Assembly: GCA_011391215.1 (NCBI GenBank)
Contig: JAABQX010000011.1
Span: 1 to 46,948, forward strand
Direction of reading: 5' to 3'
Length of the DNA: 46,948 nucleotides
DNA from: Rhodocyclaceae bacterium
Lineage (GTDB): Bacteria > Pseudomonadota > Gammaproteobacteria > Burkholderiales > Rhodocyclaceae
A program made the translations under genes and the position numbers. The notes below the pieces were generated by a model that searched no databases, was not told the DNA's origin, and was given only the letters and a program-made list of their open reading frames with translations. Of this stretch, positions 11,610-21,710 are shown in pieces; positions within the stretch are counted from its first letter, which is position 1, and each line of letters opens with the position of its first letter.

Positions 11610-12925
11610 TTGGCCATGAGCGCTTCTATAGCGGCGATCTTCTTGGGCGTATCGATAGTGAGAATGTCGCAGCCTTCTGCCGTGACCAGCACATCGTCCT
11701 CGATACGTACGCCGATATTCCAGAAAGCCTCCGGCACGTCGTCGCCGGGACGAATGTAGCAGCCGGGTTCGACCGTCAGCGCCATGCCCGGCAGCAGGGC
11801 GCGCCATGCTTCGCCGCTGCGGTATTCACCAGCGTCATGTACATCGAGACCGAGCCAGTGGCTGGTGCGGTGCATGTAGAAACGTTTGTAGGTTTCCGTT
11901 TCGATCACGGTATCGACGCTACCCTCGAGCAGTTTCAGGTCGATCATGCCTTGCGCGAGGATGCGCACCGCTGCATTGTGCGGGTCAAGGAAATTCGCGC
12001 CCGGCTGGATGGCGGCAATGGCTGCCGCCTGCGCTTCAAGCACGAGGTCGTAAACGTCTGCCTGCGGGCCGGAAAAGCGGCCATTTACCGGGAAGGTACG
12101 CGTGATATCGCTGGCGTAGCCGTCGACCTCGCAACCGGCGTCGATCAGCAGCAGGTCGCCGTCCTTGAGCGCACGGTTGTTGTCGACATAGTGCAGAACG
12201 CAGGCGTTGGCACCGCCCGCCACGATGGGCGTGTAGGCCGGATACTGGCTGCCCTGGCGGCGGAATTCGTGGAGGAACTCCGCCTCGACTTCATGTTCGA
12301 ATTTTCCTGGCGCGGTAAATTGCATGGCGCGCCGGTGCGCCGCGCCGGCGATACGGGCGGCCTGTTGCATGAGAGTAATTTCGTGACCGTCCTTGACGAG
12401 GCGCATTTCGTCGAGGGTGGCGCGTACATCATGCAGGACGGCGGGTGCACGCTTGCCGGAACGGGTTTGCGCGCGCACGGCATTGAGCGCGGCGGTAATG
12501 CGCGCGTCCCAGGCGCTGTCGTGGCCGAGCGAGAACCACAGGGCTGGCTGGTCGGCCAGCAATTCTGCAAGTTTGGCGTCGAATTCCTTGATCGAATGGG
12601 CTGCATCGAAACCGAAAGCTTCGCACGCGCCCGCTGGCCCGTAGCGGAAGCCATCCCAGATTTCCTTGTCGATATCCTTGTCGCGGCAGAACAGCATGGA
12701 TTGCGGTTGGTCGCCGGCAATCAGGACCAGCACCGCTTCAGGTTCGGGAAAACCGGTCAGGTAATGGAAATAGCTGTCGGCGCGGTAGGGAAAGCTTGTG
12801 TCGCGGTTGCGGATGCGTTCCGGCGCGGTGGGAATCACCGCCACCCCACCCCCGGCGACTTGCATGCGGTCGAGTAACGAAAGTCGTCGCTGCTGGAACG
12901 GGGAAATGCGCGGCAGGATATTCAT
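11606..12925 (-). CDS. pepP: Xaa-Pro aminopeptidase P
   Basis: FPYRADSYFHYLTGFPEPEAVLVL, IDAGCEVDGYASDITRTFPVNGRF, HWLGLDVHDAG. Confidence 0.95.
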   Translation of the reverse strand: MNILPRISPFQQRRLSLLDRMQVAGGGVAVIPTAPERIRNRDTSFPYRADSYFHYLTGFPEPEAVLVLIAGDQPQSMLFCRDKDIDKEIWDGFRYGPAGACEAFGFDAAHSIKEFDAKLAELLADQPALWFSLGHDSAWDARITAALNAVRAQTRSGKRAPAVLHDVRATLDEMRLVKDGHEITLMQQAARIAGAAHRRAMQFTAPGKFEHEVEAEFLHEFRRQGSQYPAYTPIVAGGANACVLHYVDNNRALKDGDLLLIDAGCEVDGYASDITRTFPVNGRFSGPQADVYDLVLEAQAAAIAAIQPGANFLDPHNAAVRILAQGMIDLKLLEGSVDTVIETETYKRFYMHRTSHWLGLDVHDAGEYRSGEAWRALLPGMALTVEPGCYIRPGDDVPEAFWNIGVRIEDDVLVTAEGCDILTIDTPKKIAAIEALMAK

Positions 12926-12934
12926 GCGGAAATG

Positions 12935-13603
12935 CTAGCACGCCATGCGCAACTCGGCATCGAGAGCGGCGAGTCGCTCCGGCGTGCCGACATCGACCCA
13001 GCGGCCGAGATGATGCTCGCCACTGATGCGTCCAGCGTCGATAGTTTCGTGGAGCAGGGGGGCGAGTTTTGCGGGTTGGCCGCGCACGATGCCGGCGAAA
13101 AGTTCCGTACGGTAGATGCCGATGCCGCTGAATGTCAATCGTGCCGTCCCGCCAACGCCGACTTTTTGCTGGGTTAACGTAAAGTCGCCTGCCGGATGTT
13201 GTGGGGGGTTGTCGACAAGTACCAGATGGGCCAGCATTTCCGGGGCAAGCGCACCATTTGCACGGCCGACATCCCAGTCGCAGAAGATGTCGCCATTGAC
13301 TACAAGAAACGGCGTGTCGCCGAGTAGATGCAGGGCGTTGGCAATGCCGCCGGCAGTTTCAAGTGCGCCGACCGGTTCGGCCGAATAATGAATGCGCACC
13401 CCCCAGGCATCGCCAGCCCCGAGCAAGGCTTCGATCTCATCGCCGAGATGCGCATGGTTGATGACGATATCTCGAAAGCCGGCACGCGCCAGGCGTTCGA
13501 GATGCCAGACAATCAGCGGCTTGCCGGCAACCGGAAGAAGTGGCTTGGGTGTGTGGTCGGTCAGCGGGCGCATGCGCTCACCACGGCCGGCCGCGAGAAT
13601 CAT
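12935..13603 (-). CDS. murU: N-acetylmuramate-alpha-1-phosphate uridylyltransferase-like nucleotidyltransferase
   Basis: [36 protein letters not shown]; partner kinase upstream. Exact start uncertain. Confidence 0.85.
   Translation of the reverse strand: MILAAGRGERMRPLTDHTPKPLLPVAGKPLIVWHLERLARAGFRDIVINHAHLGDEIEALLGAGDAWGVRIHYSAEPVGALETAGGIANALHLLGDTPFLVVNGDIFCDWDVGRANGALAPEMLAHLVLVDNPPQHPAGDFTLTQQKVGVGGTARLTFSGIGIYRTELFAGIVRGQPAKLAPLLHETIDAGRISGEHHLGRWVDVGTPERLAALDAELRMAC
13143..13165 (-). repeat. Dispersed 23-bp repeat, sense in murU (reads KVGVGGTA)
   Basis: Minus strand AAAGTCGGCGTTGGCGGGACGGC, 22/23. Confidence 0.95.
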
Positions 13604-13608
13604 GGCTT

Positions 13609-14622
13609 TCAAAATGAGTAACCCACCTGCACCTGGCGATTTTCGAGTTGGTCGAGCAGGCGCAGTAGCGGGAAGAGTTCGCTGTAGCGCAGACAAGCCG
13701 CGCGCAGATATTTGGCCACCAGCGGCATGTCCTTGAGATAGCCATCCTTGCCGTCGCGGTGGAACAGGCGGGCAAAGATGCCGAGTACCTTGACGTGCCG
13801 CTGTACGCCCATCCATTCGTAATCACGGAAGAATTCGCCGAAGTTGGCGCGTACCGGCAGTCCGGCTTTCTTTGCCTTCTCCCAGTAGCGCGCCAGCCAG
13901 TCGATGGTTTGCTCTTCGTCCCATTCGACGTAGGCATCTTTGAACAGGGAAGCGAGGTCGTAGCTGAGGGGGCCGTAGACAGCATCCTGGAAGTCGATTA
14001 CGCCGGGCGCAGTTCCGGTGTGCATGAGGTTGCGCGAGTGATAGTCGCGATGCACGAAGACGCCGGGTTCGCCCAGGTTAACGGCGAGGATCTTTGCAAA
14101 TACGGCTTCGAGCGTGTTGCGCTGCTCATTGCCAAGGGCGATCGGCAGATGTTTGCCGATGTACCAATCAGGAAACAGGTCAAGTTCGCGCTTGAGCAAT
14201 GCCCGGTCATAGACGGGCAGGGCGCCGGGACGGCTGGCGCCCTGGATGTCGATCAGCGTGTCGATGGCGGCGCGGTAGAGCATGTCGACGTTCCCGGAGT
14301 CGAAGGCCGCAAGATAGGTCGTCGAGCCCAGATCGGAAATCAGCAGGAAGCCGCGCGCCAGATCCTGCGCCAGGACTTCCGGCACATGCGCGCCGGCGTT
14401 GCGGAACAACTGCTGCACATGTAGCCAGGGCCGTACATCCTCGCGTTCCGGCGGGGCGTCCATGACGATGCCCGTCGTGCCATCGGCGAAAGTGGCGCGC
14501 AAATAACGCCGGAAACTGGCGTCGCTGGAGGCGACCGCCAGAGTGAAAGTCTGCTCCGGGAGCTGCACTGCCAGCCAGTCCTGAATCTGCTTGATGCGCT
14601 CCACGTGAGGAACTCCACTCAA
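13609..14622 (-). CDS. amgK: AmgK-like N-acetylmuramate/N-acetylglucosamine kinase (aminoglycoside phosphotransferase fold)
   Basis: [37 protein letters not shown]; adjacent to murU and divergent from lptD. Start codon TTG/GTG uncertain. Confidence 0.85.
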   Translation of the reverse strand: MSGVPHVERIKQIQDWLAVQLPEQTFTLAVASSDASFRRYLRATFADGTTGIVMDAPPEREDVRPWLHVQQLFRNAGAHVPEVLAQDLARGFLLISDLGSTTYLAAFDSGNVDMLYRAAIDTLIDIQGASRPGALPVYDRALLKRELDLFPDWYIGKHLPIALGNEQRNTLEAVFAKILAVNLGEPGVFVHRDYHSRNLMHTGTAPGVIDFQDAVYGPLSYDLASLFKDAYVEWDEEQTIDWLARYWEKAKKAGLPVRANFGEFFRDYEWMGVQRHVKVLGIFARLFHRDGKDGYLKDMPLVAKYLRAACLRYSELFPLLRLLDQLENRQVQVGYSF

Positions 14623-14697
14623 ATGTTAGAATTGAAAATTCTATCATCGGCTTGGCCGGCGCTCAGGCGTGCAGGGCTGACAAATTAAGCGGCGATA

Positions 14698-17355
14698 ATG
14701 GTTTTGGCATGGATGCGGCATCGGTTAGGCTGGGTGGGTTGGCTGGCGCTGGCGAGCGCCAGCAGCGTTGCCGTGGCTGGTGAAAGCCTCCCGCCCCTGC
14801 GCGTTGACCCTCTACTGCTGGGGGCCTCGCCCCTGAAGCCCGTTCCTGTTCCTGCCAGTCAGGGGGAAACTGCGGTAAGCCAGCCGGCGTCGCCCCCGCC
14901 GTCGATTGAGACCCGGGAATTGCCGGCTTTCACTGCCCCCAAAGTTCCACCCGCCCCCGCACCGGTATCCATGCCTGTCGCCCCACCGGCACCTGTCCCA
15001 CCGGTTGCCGCGTCTGTCGCGGCAGGTGCGCTCCCGCATCCCGCCACTACCCCGTTCTCTGCCACAGACAAGAAATCCGCGTCGACCATCATCACGGCCC
15101 AACACATCAAAGGGGTTAACGAGGTTGAAATGGTTGCCGAGGGCGATGCCGTGCTGCAACGCGCCGGGGATACCCTGCTTGCCGATCTCCTGATCTATCG
15201 TGAGGCGGATGACGAGGTGGAGGCGGTCGGCAACGTGCGGCTGACCTCGCCCGATACTTCCATGACGGGGCCCCGTTTGAGAATGCGCATGGAGGAAAGT
15301 ACCGGTGAATTCCAGACGCCCTCATACACCATCAAACGTCAGCCGCCCGCCGTGCCGGAACCTGCGCTGACCATGTCCGGACTGCCGGCGGTTTCCCCTG
15401 GCGGCAAGGTGCTGGCAACCACCGGGAAAATGATTCTTCCCCCTCCCGTCACCGGAAGTGGCAAGGCAGAACTCCTGGAGTTCCGTGGTGAAGACCAGTA
15501 CCACCTCAAGAATGCCACCTACAGCACTTGCGCCCCGGGGCAACGGGACTGGGAGATCGGCGTCGATGAACTCGATCTCGACAACAGCCGCGAAGTGGGC
15601 ACCGCCCGCAATGCCCTGGTGACTTTCATGGATGTGCCCATCCTGTACTCGCCCTGGATGAGTTTCTCGCTGAACAATCAGCGCAAGAGCGGATTGCTCA
15701 CGCCGTCGATCGGCTCCACCACCTCGAGCGGTTTTGAAGTGTCCACGCCGTGGTACTGGAATATCGCCCCCGACATGGATGCGACCATCACGCCGCGCGT
15801 CCTTTCTAAGCGCGGCGTTCAGCTCAATACCGAATTCCGTTATCTCCTCGATACCCCCGTCAACCGGGCTGTTCCCTTGGGTGCAGCGTTGCCCGACAAG
15901 GGGCAGGTGCGCCTTGAGTACCTGCCCAGCGACAATCAGGCCAATCGTGATCGCTACGGCTATTCAGTCATGCATAACCAGAGCCTGGGGCAGGGCTTCA
16001 CGGGGATGTTGAATGTCAATGGCGTCTCCGACAGCGACTATTTCAGCGACTTGTCGACGCGCATCGCGGCCATCTCGCAAGGCAACCTGCTGCGTCAGGG
16101 CATGCTGAGTTATGCAGGCCCCTGGTATACCGCTGCGCTGAACGTACAGTCTTATCAGACCTTGCGGAATGCCGAAAACTTTCAGGATTTGCCCAAACCT
16201 TACGAGCGCCTGCCGCAACTGACCGGCACGGCTTTCCGCTACGACCTGCCGGCAGGTCTGGCCTTCACGATGAATGCGGAGTATGTCGATTTCAATCACC
16301 CCACCTTCCTGCTGGGCAAGCGCACCACGCTCTACCCCCAGCTATCCCTGCCATTCACCACTGCCGCTTTTTCTTTGACGCCGAAAGTCGCTATCCATTC
16401 CACGCACTATGATCTGGACGGGCAGGACCGGCCGGGCGCCCTCGCCTGGAATAATGGCAATGAAGTCCCCGCCAGCCAAAGCCGTACACTGCCAATCTTC
16501 AGCGTCGACGGTGGCTTTTTCATGGAGCGCGATACCGATTATTTTGGTGGCCGCTCGTTGGTGCAGACGCTCGAGCCGCGCGCTTATTATTTGTATGTTC
16601 CGGCAAAGGATCAGCGCGATATTCCGGTTTTCGATACGGGCATCGCGGGTTTCAATTACGCACAGATGTTCGCCGAAAATCGTTATGCGGGCGGCGACCG
16701 GATCGGCGATGCCAACCAGTTGACCCTGGCCGTCACTTCCCGTCTGATCGATCCATCTGGCGGTGAGGAATTGCTGCGTGCCACGCTGGGCTCCCGCTTT
16801 TACTTCGCCAATCAAAGTAACCAGGTGTTCCTGCCGGGAGAAACCATCCGGACCGAAAACAAGGCGGATATTCTTGCCGCTTTCATCGGCCAGATACTAC
16901 CCAAGACCTTTGCGGATTTAGCCTGGCAATACAACCCGCGCGACAGCTTGACCGAGCGTTTCGCCGTGGGTGGCCGCTATCGTCCGGCGGCAGGAAAAAT
17001 TTTCAATGCTGCTTATCGATATGATCGCAACAACCTCGATCAGATCGACGTGTCCGGCCAGTGGCCTGTTTCCGGCGGCTGGCATGCCGTGGGACGCTAC
17101 AACTATTCGCTCGAGGAGAGTCGTGTCATCGAAACCATCGCCGGCCTCGAATATGACGCCGGTTGCTGGGTGGGACGTGCCGTCGTGCAGCGTATTGCCA
17201 CGATTGCAAACCAACCGAACGATGCCTTCTTTTTGCAGCTGGAGCTGAACGACTTTTCGAAGATCGGTTCCAATCCGCTGGAGATCCTCAGGCGCAACAT
17301 CCCCGGCTATGGACTCATCAATCAGGCGATGGCCGACCCGGTATTAGCCGAGTAA
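14698..17355 (+). CDS. lptD: LPS-assembly protein LptD with Pro/Ala-rich N-terminal linker
   Basis: 885 aa; TYSTCAPGQRDWEI, FTMNAEYVDFNHP, C-terminal beta-barrel; followed by surA-pdxA-rsmA. Confidence 0.93.
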   Translation: MVLAWMRHRLGWVGWLALASASSVAVAGESLPPLRVDPLLLGASPLKPVPVPASQGETAVSQPASPPPSIETRELPAFTAPKVPPAPAPVSMPVAPPAPVPPVAASVAAGALPHPATTPFSATDKKSASTIITAQHIKGVNEVEMVAEGDAVLQRAGDTLLADLLIYREADDEVEAVGNVRLTSPDTSMTGPRLRMRMEESTGEFQTPSYTIKRQPPAVPEPALTMSGLPAVSPGGKVLATTGKMILPPPVTGSGKAELLEFRGEDQYHLKNATYSTCAPGQRDWEIGVDELDLDNSREVGTARNALVTFMDVPILYSPWMSFSLNNQRKSGLLTPSIGSTTSSGFEVSTPWYWNIAPDMDATITPRVLSKRGVQLNTEFRYLLDTPVNRAVPLGAALPDKGQVRLEYLPSDNQANRDRYGYSVMHNQSLGQGFTGMLNVNGVSDSDYFSDLSTRIAAISQGNLLRQGMLSYAGPWYTAALNVQSYQTLRNAENFQDLPKPYERLPQLTGTAFRYDLPAGLAFTMNAEYVDFNHPTFLLGKRTTLYPQLSLPFTTAAFSLTPKVAIHSTHYDLDGQDRPGALAWNNGNEVPASQSRTLPIFSVDGGFFMERDTDYFGGRSLVQTLEPRAYYLYVPAKDQRDIPVFDTGIAGFNYAQMFAENRYAGGDRIGDANQLTLAVTSRLIDPSGGEELLRATLGSRFYFANQSNQVFLPGETIRTENKADILAAFIGQILPKTFADLAWQYNPRDSLTERFAVGGRYRPAAGKIFNAAYRYDRNNLDQIDVSGQWPVSGGWHAVGRYNYSLEESRVIETIAGLEYDAGCWVGRAVVQRIATIANQPNDAFFLQLELNDFSKIGSNPLEILRRNIPGYGLINQAMADPVLAE

Positions 17356-17371
17356 TCAACTTTCCGAGACT

Positions 17372-18670
17372 ATGAGACTACCCATATATTTCGCAATATT
17401 TTCCGTACTGATGTCGTCGCTCGCTGCAGCGCAGGCGCCACGCCAGGCCATCGCCATCGATCGCGTGATCGCTGTCGTCAATGACGAGGCGATCACCCAG
17501 TATGAGTTGCGCGATCGCCTAGCCACCGTGGAACGCCAATTGCGTCAGCGCGGTACGCCGCTGCCCGCGCGCGCGGTAATGGAAAAGCAGTTGCTCGACC
17601 GCCTGATCGTCGAGCGGGTGCAAATCCAGTTCGCCAAGGAAGTCGGGTTGCGCATCCCCGATACCGAACTGGATGCCGCGCTGCGCCGCATCGCCGAAAG
17701 CAATCGTCTCTCGCTGGCCAACTTCCGCAGCACACTCGAGAAGGATGGCATCGACTGGCAACGTTTCCGTGAAGATATTCGCAACGAGATGACGATTGCC
17801 CGCTTGCGCGAGCGCGAGGTCGAAGCGCGTATCGTCATTTCCGATGGCGAGATCGATAATTACCTGGCCAATCCTGTACAGACGAACAAGGCGGCGCTCG
17901 TGACGCTCGGCCACATCATCGTGCGCGTTCCGGAACAGGCCGACCCCGCCAAGCTGGCCCAATTGCGCGCCCGCGCCGAAGATGCTCAAGCGCGCATCAA
18001 GAGCGGCCAGGATTTCGGTCAGGTGGCGGCGAGCTTTTCCGAAGCGCCCGATGCCTTGAGCGGCGGCATGATCGAGCCACGTCCGCTGGATCGTTTGCCA
18101 ACGCTGTATGCCGAAGCCGCCGCCAAGCTGCAGCCCGGCGAGGTGAGCGGCATCCTCAGGAGCCCGGCGGGTTTCCATATCATCAAGCTGGTGGAGCGCC
18201 GCGGCGGTAGCGCTGTCGGGGCCACGATAGGCCAGACACGTGCGCGCCACATCCTGATCAAGGTGAATGAACTCGTTTCATCCGACGAGGCGCAGCGCAA
18301 AATGATCGGACTCAAGGAGCGCCTTGACAACAACGCCGATTTTGCCGAACTGGCCCGGCTGTATTCCAATGACCTTTCCGCTGCCAAAGGCGGCGACCTC
18401 GGCTGGTTGTATCAAGGCGATACCGTACCGGAATTTGAAAAGGCCATGGATGCGCTGAGGATCGGTGAAATCAGCAAGCCGGTACAGTCGACCTTTGGCT
18501 GGCATTTGATTCAGGTGCTGGAACGCAAGAATGCCGAGGCCGGCGGTGAACGCAAGCGCCTGTTGGCGCGTCAGGCGCTGCGCGAGCGCAAGTCCGACGA
18601 GGCCTACGAAGACTGGCTCAGGCAGATGCGTGACCGCGCCTATGTCGAATACCGGCTTGAAGAACGCTGA
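17372..18670 (+). CDS. surA: Periplasmic peptidyl-prolyl isomerase/chaperone SurA
   Basis: Signal peptide, IDRVIAVVNDEAITQYEL, two parvulin domains (ARHILIKV; GGDLGWL). Confidence 0.95.
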   Translation: MRLPIYFAIFSVLMSSLAAAQAPRQAIAIDRVIAVVNDEAITQYELRDRLATVERQLRQRGTPLPARAVMEKQLLDRLIVERVQIQFAKEVGLRIPDTELDAALRRIAESNRLSLANFRSTLEKDGIDWQRFREDIRNEMTIARLREREVEARIVISDGEIDNYLANPVQTNKAALVTLGHIIVRVPEQADPAKLAQLRARAEDAQARIKSGQDFGQVAASFSEAPDALSGGMIEPRPLDRLPTLYAEAAAKLQPGEVSGILRSPAGFHIIKLVERRGGSAVGATIGQTRARHILIKVNELVSSDEAQRKMIGLKERLDNNADFAELARLYSNDLSAAKGGDLGWLYQGDTVPEFEKAMDALRIGEISKPVQSTFGWHLIQVLERKNAEAGGERKRLLARQALRERKSDEAYEDWLRQMRDRAYVEYRLEER

Positions 18671-19610
18671 CCCCCCGGTCATTGCCGTTACTTCCGGCGA
18701 GCCGGCAGGTGTCGGCCCGGACATTTGTCTCGCTCTGGCCGCTGGTAATTTTCCCGCACGTATTGTCGTTCTCGGTGACCGCGATCTGCTCGCCGAGCGT
18801 GCGCACCTGCTTAAACACGGTAGCACGAAGCTCGAGATACGCCATATTCCATTGCGAAAGTCGGCGCTGGCGGGACGGCTCGATGTGGCCAACGCACGCT
18901 ATGTTCTCGACCTGCTAGATGCTGCTCTGGCAGGCTGCCAATCGGGTGAGTTTGCTGCCATGGTCACCGCCCCCGTCCATAAGGGCATCATCAATGATGC
19001 CGGCATTCCCTTCACCGGCCATACCGAATACCTTGCCGAGAAGACCGGCACACCGCGCGTCGTGATGATGCTTGCAGGAGCGGGGTTGCGTGTCGCGCTG
19101 GCGACCACGCATCTGCCATTGAAGGATGTGGCGGCCGCCATTACCGCCTCCGAACTTGAAACGACCATCAGGATCCTGCATGCCGACTTGCGCGGCAAAT
19201 TCGGTTTCGACCATCCGCGTATCCTGGTTGCCGGACTCAATCCCCATGCGGGTGAGGGCGGCCACATGGGACGCGAGGAGATCGAGGTGATTACGCCGGT
19301 ACTGGAGAAATTGCGCGCGGAGGGCTTGAACCTGATCGGCCCGCTACCGGCTGACACGCTGTTCACAAAAAATGTGCTGGCCGGTTCGCACGCCCAGCTG
19401 GCGATGTATCACGATCAAGGCCTGGCGGTGCTCAAATACGCCGCCTTCGATGAGGGTATCAACGTCACGCTTGGCCTGCCGATCATCCGCACCTCTGTCG
19501 ATCATGGCACCGCGCTCGATCTCGCAGGTAGCGGGAAAGCTTCGCCGACGAGTTTATTCGCCGCTGTCGAAGCGGCTATCGATATGGTGCAGCGTCGCAC
19601 CGCAGTATGA
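18642..19610 (+). CDS. pdxA: 4-hydroxythreonine-4-phosphate dehydrogenase (start overlaps surA 3' end)
   Basis: IAVTSGEPAGVGPDICLAL, GHTEYLAEKTG, GLNPHAGEGGHMGREE. ORF start 18531 is an extension inside surA. Confidence 0.93.
   Translation: MSNTGLKNADPPVIAVTSGEPAGVGPDICLALAAGNFPARIVVLGDRDLLAERAHLLKHGSTKLEIRHIPLRKSALAGRLDVANARYVLDLLDAALAGCQSGEFAAMVTAPVHKGIINDAGIPFTGHTEYLAEKTGTPRVVMMLAGAGLRVALATTHLPLKDVAAAITASELETTIRILHADLRGKFGFDHPRILVAGLNPHAGEGGHMGREEIEVITPVLEKLRAEGLNLIGPLPADTLFTKNVLAGSHAQLAMYHDQGLAVLKYAAFDEGINVTLGLPIIRTSVDHGTALDLAGSGKASPTSLFAAVEAAIDMVQRRTAV
18857..18879 (+). repeat. Dispersed 23-bp repeat, sense in pdxA (reads KSALAGR)
   Basis: AAAGTCGGCGCTGGCGGGACGGC, 23/23. Confidence 0.97.
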
Positions 19611-20413
19611 GCCAGCAATTGCAAGGCCATACCGCACGCAAGCGCTTCGGCCAGAACTTCCTGGTTTCCCCTGGTGTCATCCACAAGATCATCGATGCCG
19701 TCGCACCGCTTGCGGGCGATACCGTGGTCGAAATCGGACCTGGTTTGGGGGCGCTCACCGGACCTTTCCTTGAACGCATCGACCATCTGCACGTCGTCGA
19801 GATAGATCGCGATCTGATTGCCCGTCTGCGCCAGCAGTTTCCGCCGGAGCGCCTGACCATTCATGCCGGCGATGCGCTCGCGTTCGACTTTGGTGCATTG
19901 AAAGAAGCGGGGCCACTCAAGATCGTCGGCAATCTCCCCTACAACATTTCCAGCCCCATGCTCTTCCATCTGGCCAAGTATGCAAATCAGGTCAGCGAAA
20001 TGCACTTCATGCTGCAGAAGGAAGTGGTTGATCGCATGGTCGCCGCACCCGGTTCGGGAGACTTTGGCCGGCTGTCGGTGATGCTGCAATACTGTTATTT
20101 CATGGAGCGATTGTTTATCGTGCCGCCGGGGTCGTTCAATCCGGCACCAAAGGTTGATTCTGCCGTGGTGCGCATGATCCCCCGCAAAGTCGGCGCTGGC
20201 GAGACGGCGCTTGATGAGGAACTTTTTGCGCGATTGGTGATGGCCGCCTTTTCCCAGCGCCGCAAGATGCTGCGCAATACGCTCAAGGACTTCGGTGGGG
20301 AGGCGCTGCTCGAAGCTCAGGGCATCGCGCCGACGGCGCGTGCAGAAACGCTTGCGGTGAGCGATTACGTTAATCTGGCCAACGTTCTGGCCGGACGGGC
20401 GGACAAAAAATAG
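19607..20413 (+). CDS. rsmA: 16S rRNA (adenine1518/1519-N6) dimethyltransferase
   Basis: RKRFGQNFL, VVEIGPGLGALT, GNLPYNISSPM; ATGA overlap with pdxA. Confidence 0.96.
   Translation: MSQQLQGHTARKRFGQNFLVSPGVIHKIIDAVAPLAGDTVVEIGPGLGALTGPFLERIDHLHVVEIDRDLIARLRQQFPPERLTIHAGDALAFDFGALKEAGPLKIVGNLPYNISSPMLFHLAKYANQVSEMHFMLQKEVVDRMVAAPGSGDFGRLSVMLQYCYFMERLFIVPPGSFNPAPKVDSAVVRMIPRKVGAGETALDEELFARLVMAAFSQRRKMLRNTLKDFGGEALLEAQGIAPTARAETLAVSDYVNLANVLAGRADKK
20186..20208 (+). repeat. Dispersed 23-bp repeat, sense in rsmA (reads KVGAGETA)
   Basis: AAAGTCGGCGCTGGCGAGACGGC, 22/23. Confidence 0.95.
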
Positions 20414-20441
20414 CACCCGGGGGAGGCGATTCCCCGGGTGC
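20413..20441. terminator. Bidirectional hairpin between convergent rsmA and ftsZ
   Basis: GCACCCGGGG-GAGGCGATT-CCCCGGGTGC, perfect 10-bp stem, in the only 50-bp gap between convergent genes. Confidence 0.75.
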
Positions 20442-20467
20442 CATGTGTTACCGATCCTGCTGCTGGC

Positions 20468-21667
20468 TTAATCCGCTTGCTTGCGCAGGAAAGCCGGAAT
20501 GTCGTACTTGTCCATGCCGGTATCAGACATGGCTTGCGCGCGACTGTCGCGACTTCCGCGATTGCTGGTGAATATGCCCTCCAGCTCGATGCTGCCGGTG
20601 ACCCCTGTTCCAGTTGTTGCCGAGGAAACACCCGTACCGAGCGGAAGGTTGTCGGTCCCCGTGCGCTGTCCGGCACCTTCCATATAGCTATGAATCAGCT
20701 TGGGTTTCGGCTCGCGACGCTGGTTGGCGATGCCGAGTCCGGTCGCTACCACCGTCACGCGCAGCTGATCTTCCATCGTATCGTCGAACACGGCACCACA
20801 AATCACCGTGGCGTCAGGCGCCGTGTAGTTGCTGATGGTGGCCATAACTTCCTGGTATTCCTTGAGGCCGAGCGCGCTGCTGGCGGTGATGTTGACCAAT
20901 ACGCCCTTTGCGCCCGACAGCTCGATGCCTTCGAGCAATGGACTGGCCACGGCCGCCTCAGCGGCGAGGCGGGCGCGGTCGACACCGGCATTGGTGGCGG
21001 AACCCATCATCGCCTTGCCCATCTCACCCATCACGGTACGCACGTCCTCGAAGTCCACGTTGACCAGGCCGGGGACGTTGATGATCTCGGCGATGCCGCC
21101 GACCGCGTTCTTCAGCACATTGTCAGCGGCACGGAAGGCTTCGAGCATCGCGACATCCTCGCCCAGCACGTCCATTAGCTTTTCGTTAAGGATGACGATC
21201 AGCGAATCAACATGCTGTTGCAATTCCGCCAGGCCTTCCTCGGCCAACTTGCCACGGCGACCTTCGAAGACGAAGGGTTTGGTGACCACGGCCACCGTCA
21301 GGATACCCAGCTCGCGCGCCACTTCGGCGATGATCGGCGCAGCGCCCGTACCCGTGCCACCCCCCATGCCGGCGGTGATGAAGACCATATGTGCGCCGGT
21401 GAGCGCTTCGCTGATCCGCTCACGTTCGTTCTGGGCATGTTCGCGGGCACGCTCCGGCTTGCCGCCGGCACCTAGTCCCGGGCCGAGTTGCAGCTTGATT
21501 CCGGCAGATGAATTTTTGAGCGCCTGCGCGTCGGTGTTGCAGCAGATGAATTCCACACCGCCCACGCCTTCCTTGATCATGTGCTCCACGGCATTGCCGC
21601 CGGCGCCGCCGACACCGACCACCTTGATGACCGTGGCGTTGGGATCCCTATCGATGATTTCAAACAT
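20468..21667 (-). CDS. ftsZ: Cell division protein FtsZ
   Basis: GMGGGTGTGAAPIIAEVARE; C-terminal DIPAFLRKQAD. Confidence 0.98.
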   Translation of the reverse strand: MFEIIDRDPNATVIKVVGVGGAGGNAVEHMIKEGVGGVEFICCNTDAQALKNSSAGIKLQLGPGLGAGGKPERAREHAQNERERISEALTGAHMVFITAGMGGGTGTGAAPIIAEVARELGILTVAVVTKPFVFEGRRGKLAEEGLAELQQHVDSLIVILNEKLMDVLGEDVAMLEAFRAADNVLKNAVGGIAEIINVPGLVNVDFEDVRTVMGEMGKAMMGSATNAGVDRARLAAEAAVASPLLEGIELSGAKGVLVNITASSALGLKEYQEVMATISNYTAPDATVICGAVFDDTMEDQLRVTVVATGLGIANQRREPKPKLIHSYMEGAGQRTGTDNLPLGTGVSSATTGTGVTGSIELEGIFTSNRGSRDSRAQAMSDTGMDKYDIPAFLRKQAD

Positions 21668-21710
21668 TTTCGCCTCTCCTTTTGTTACCGTAAATGCGTT
21701 GCAAAATTAA

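Noticed and set aside
13179-13195. TAAAGTCGCCTGCCGG just after the murU repeat copy
   Set aside because: Shares only AAAGTCG; no right block, likely chance.
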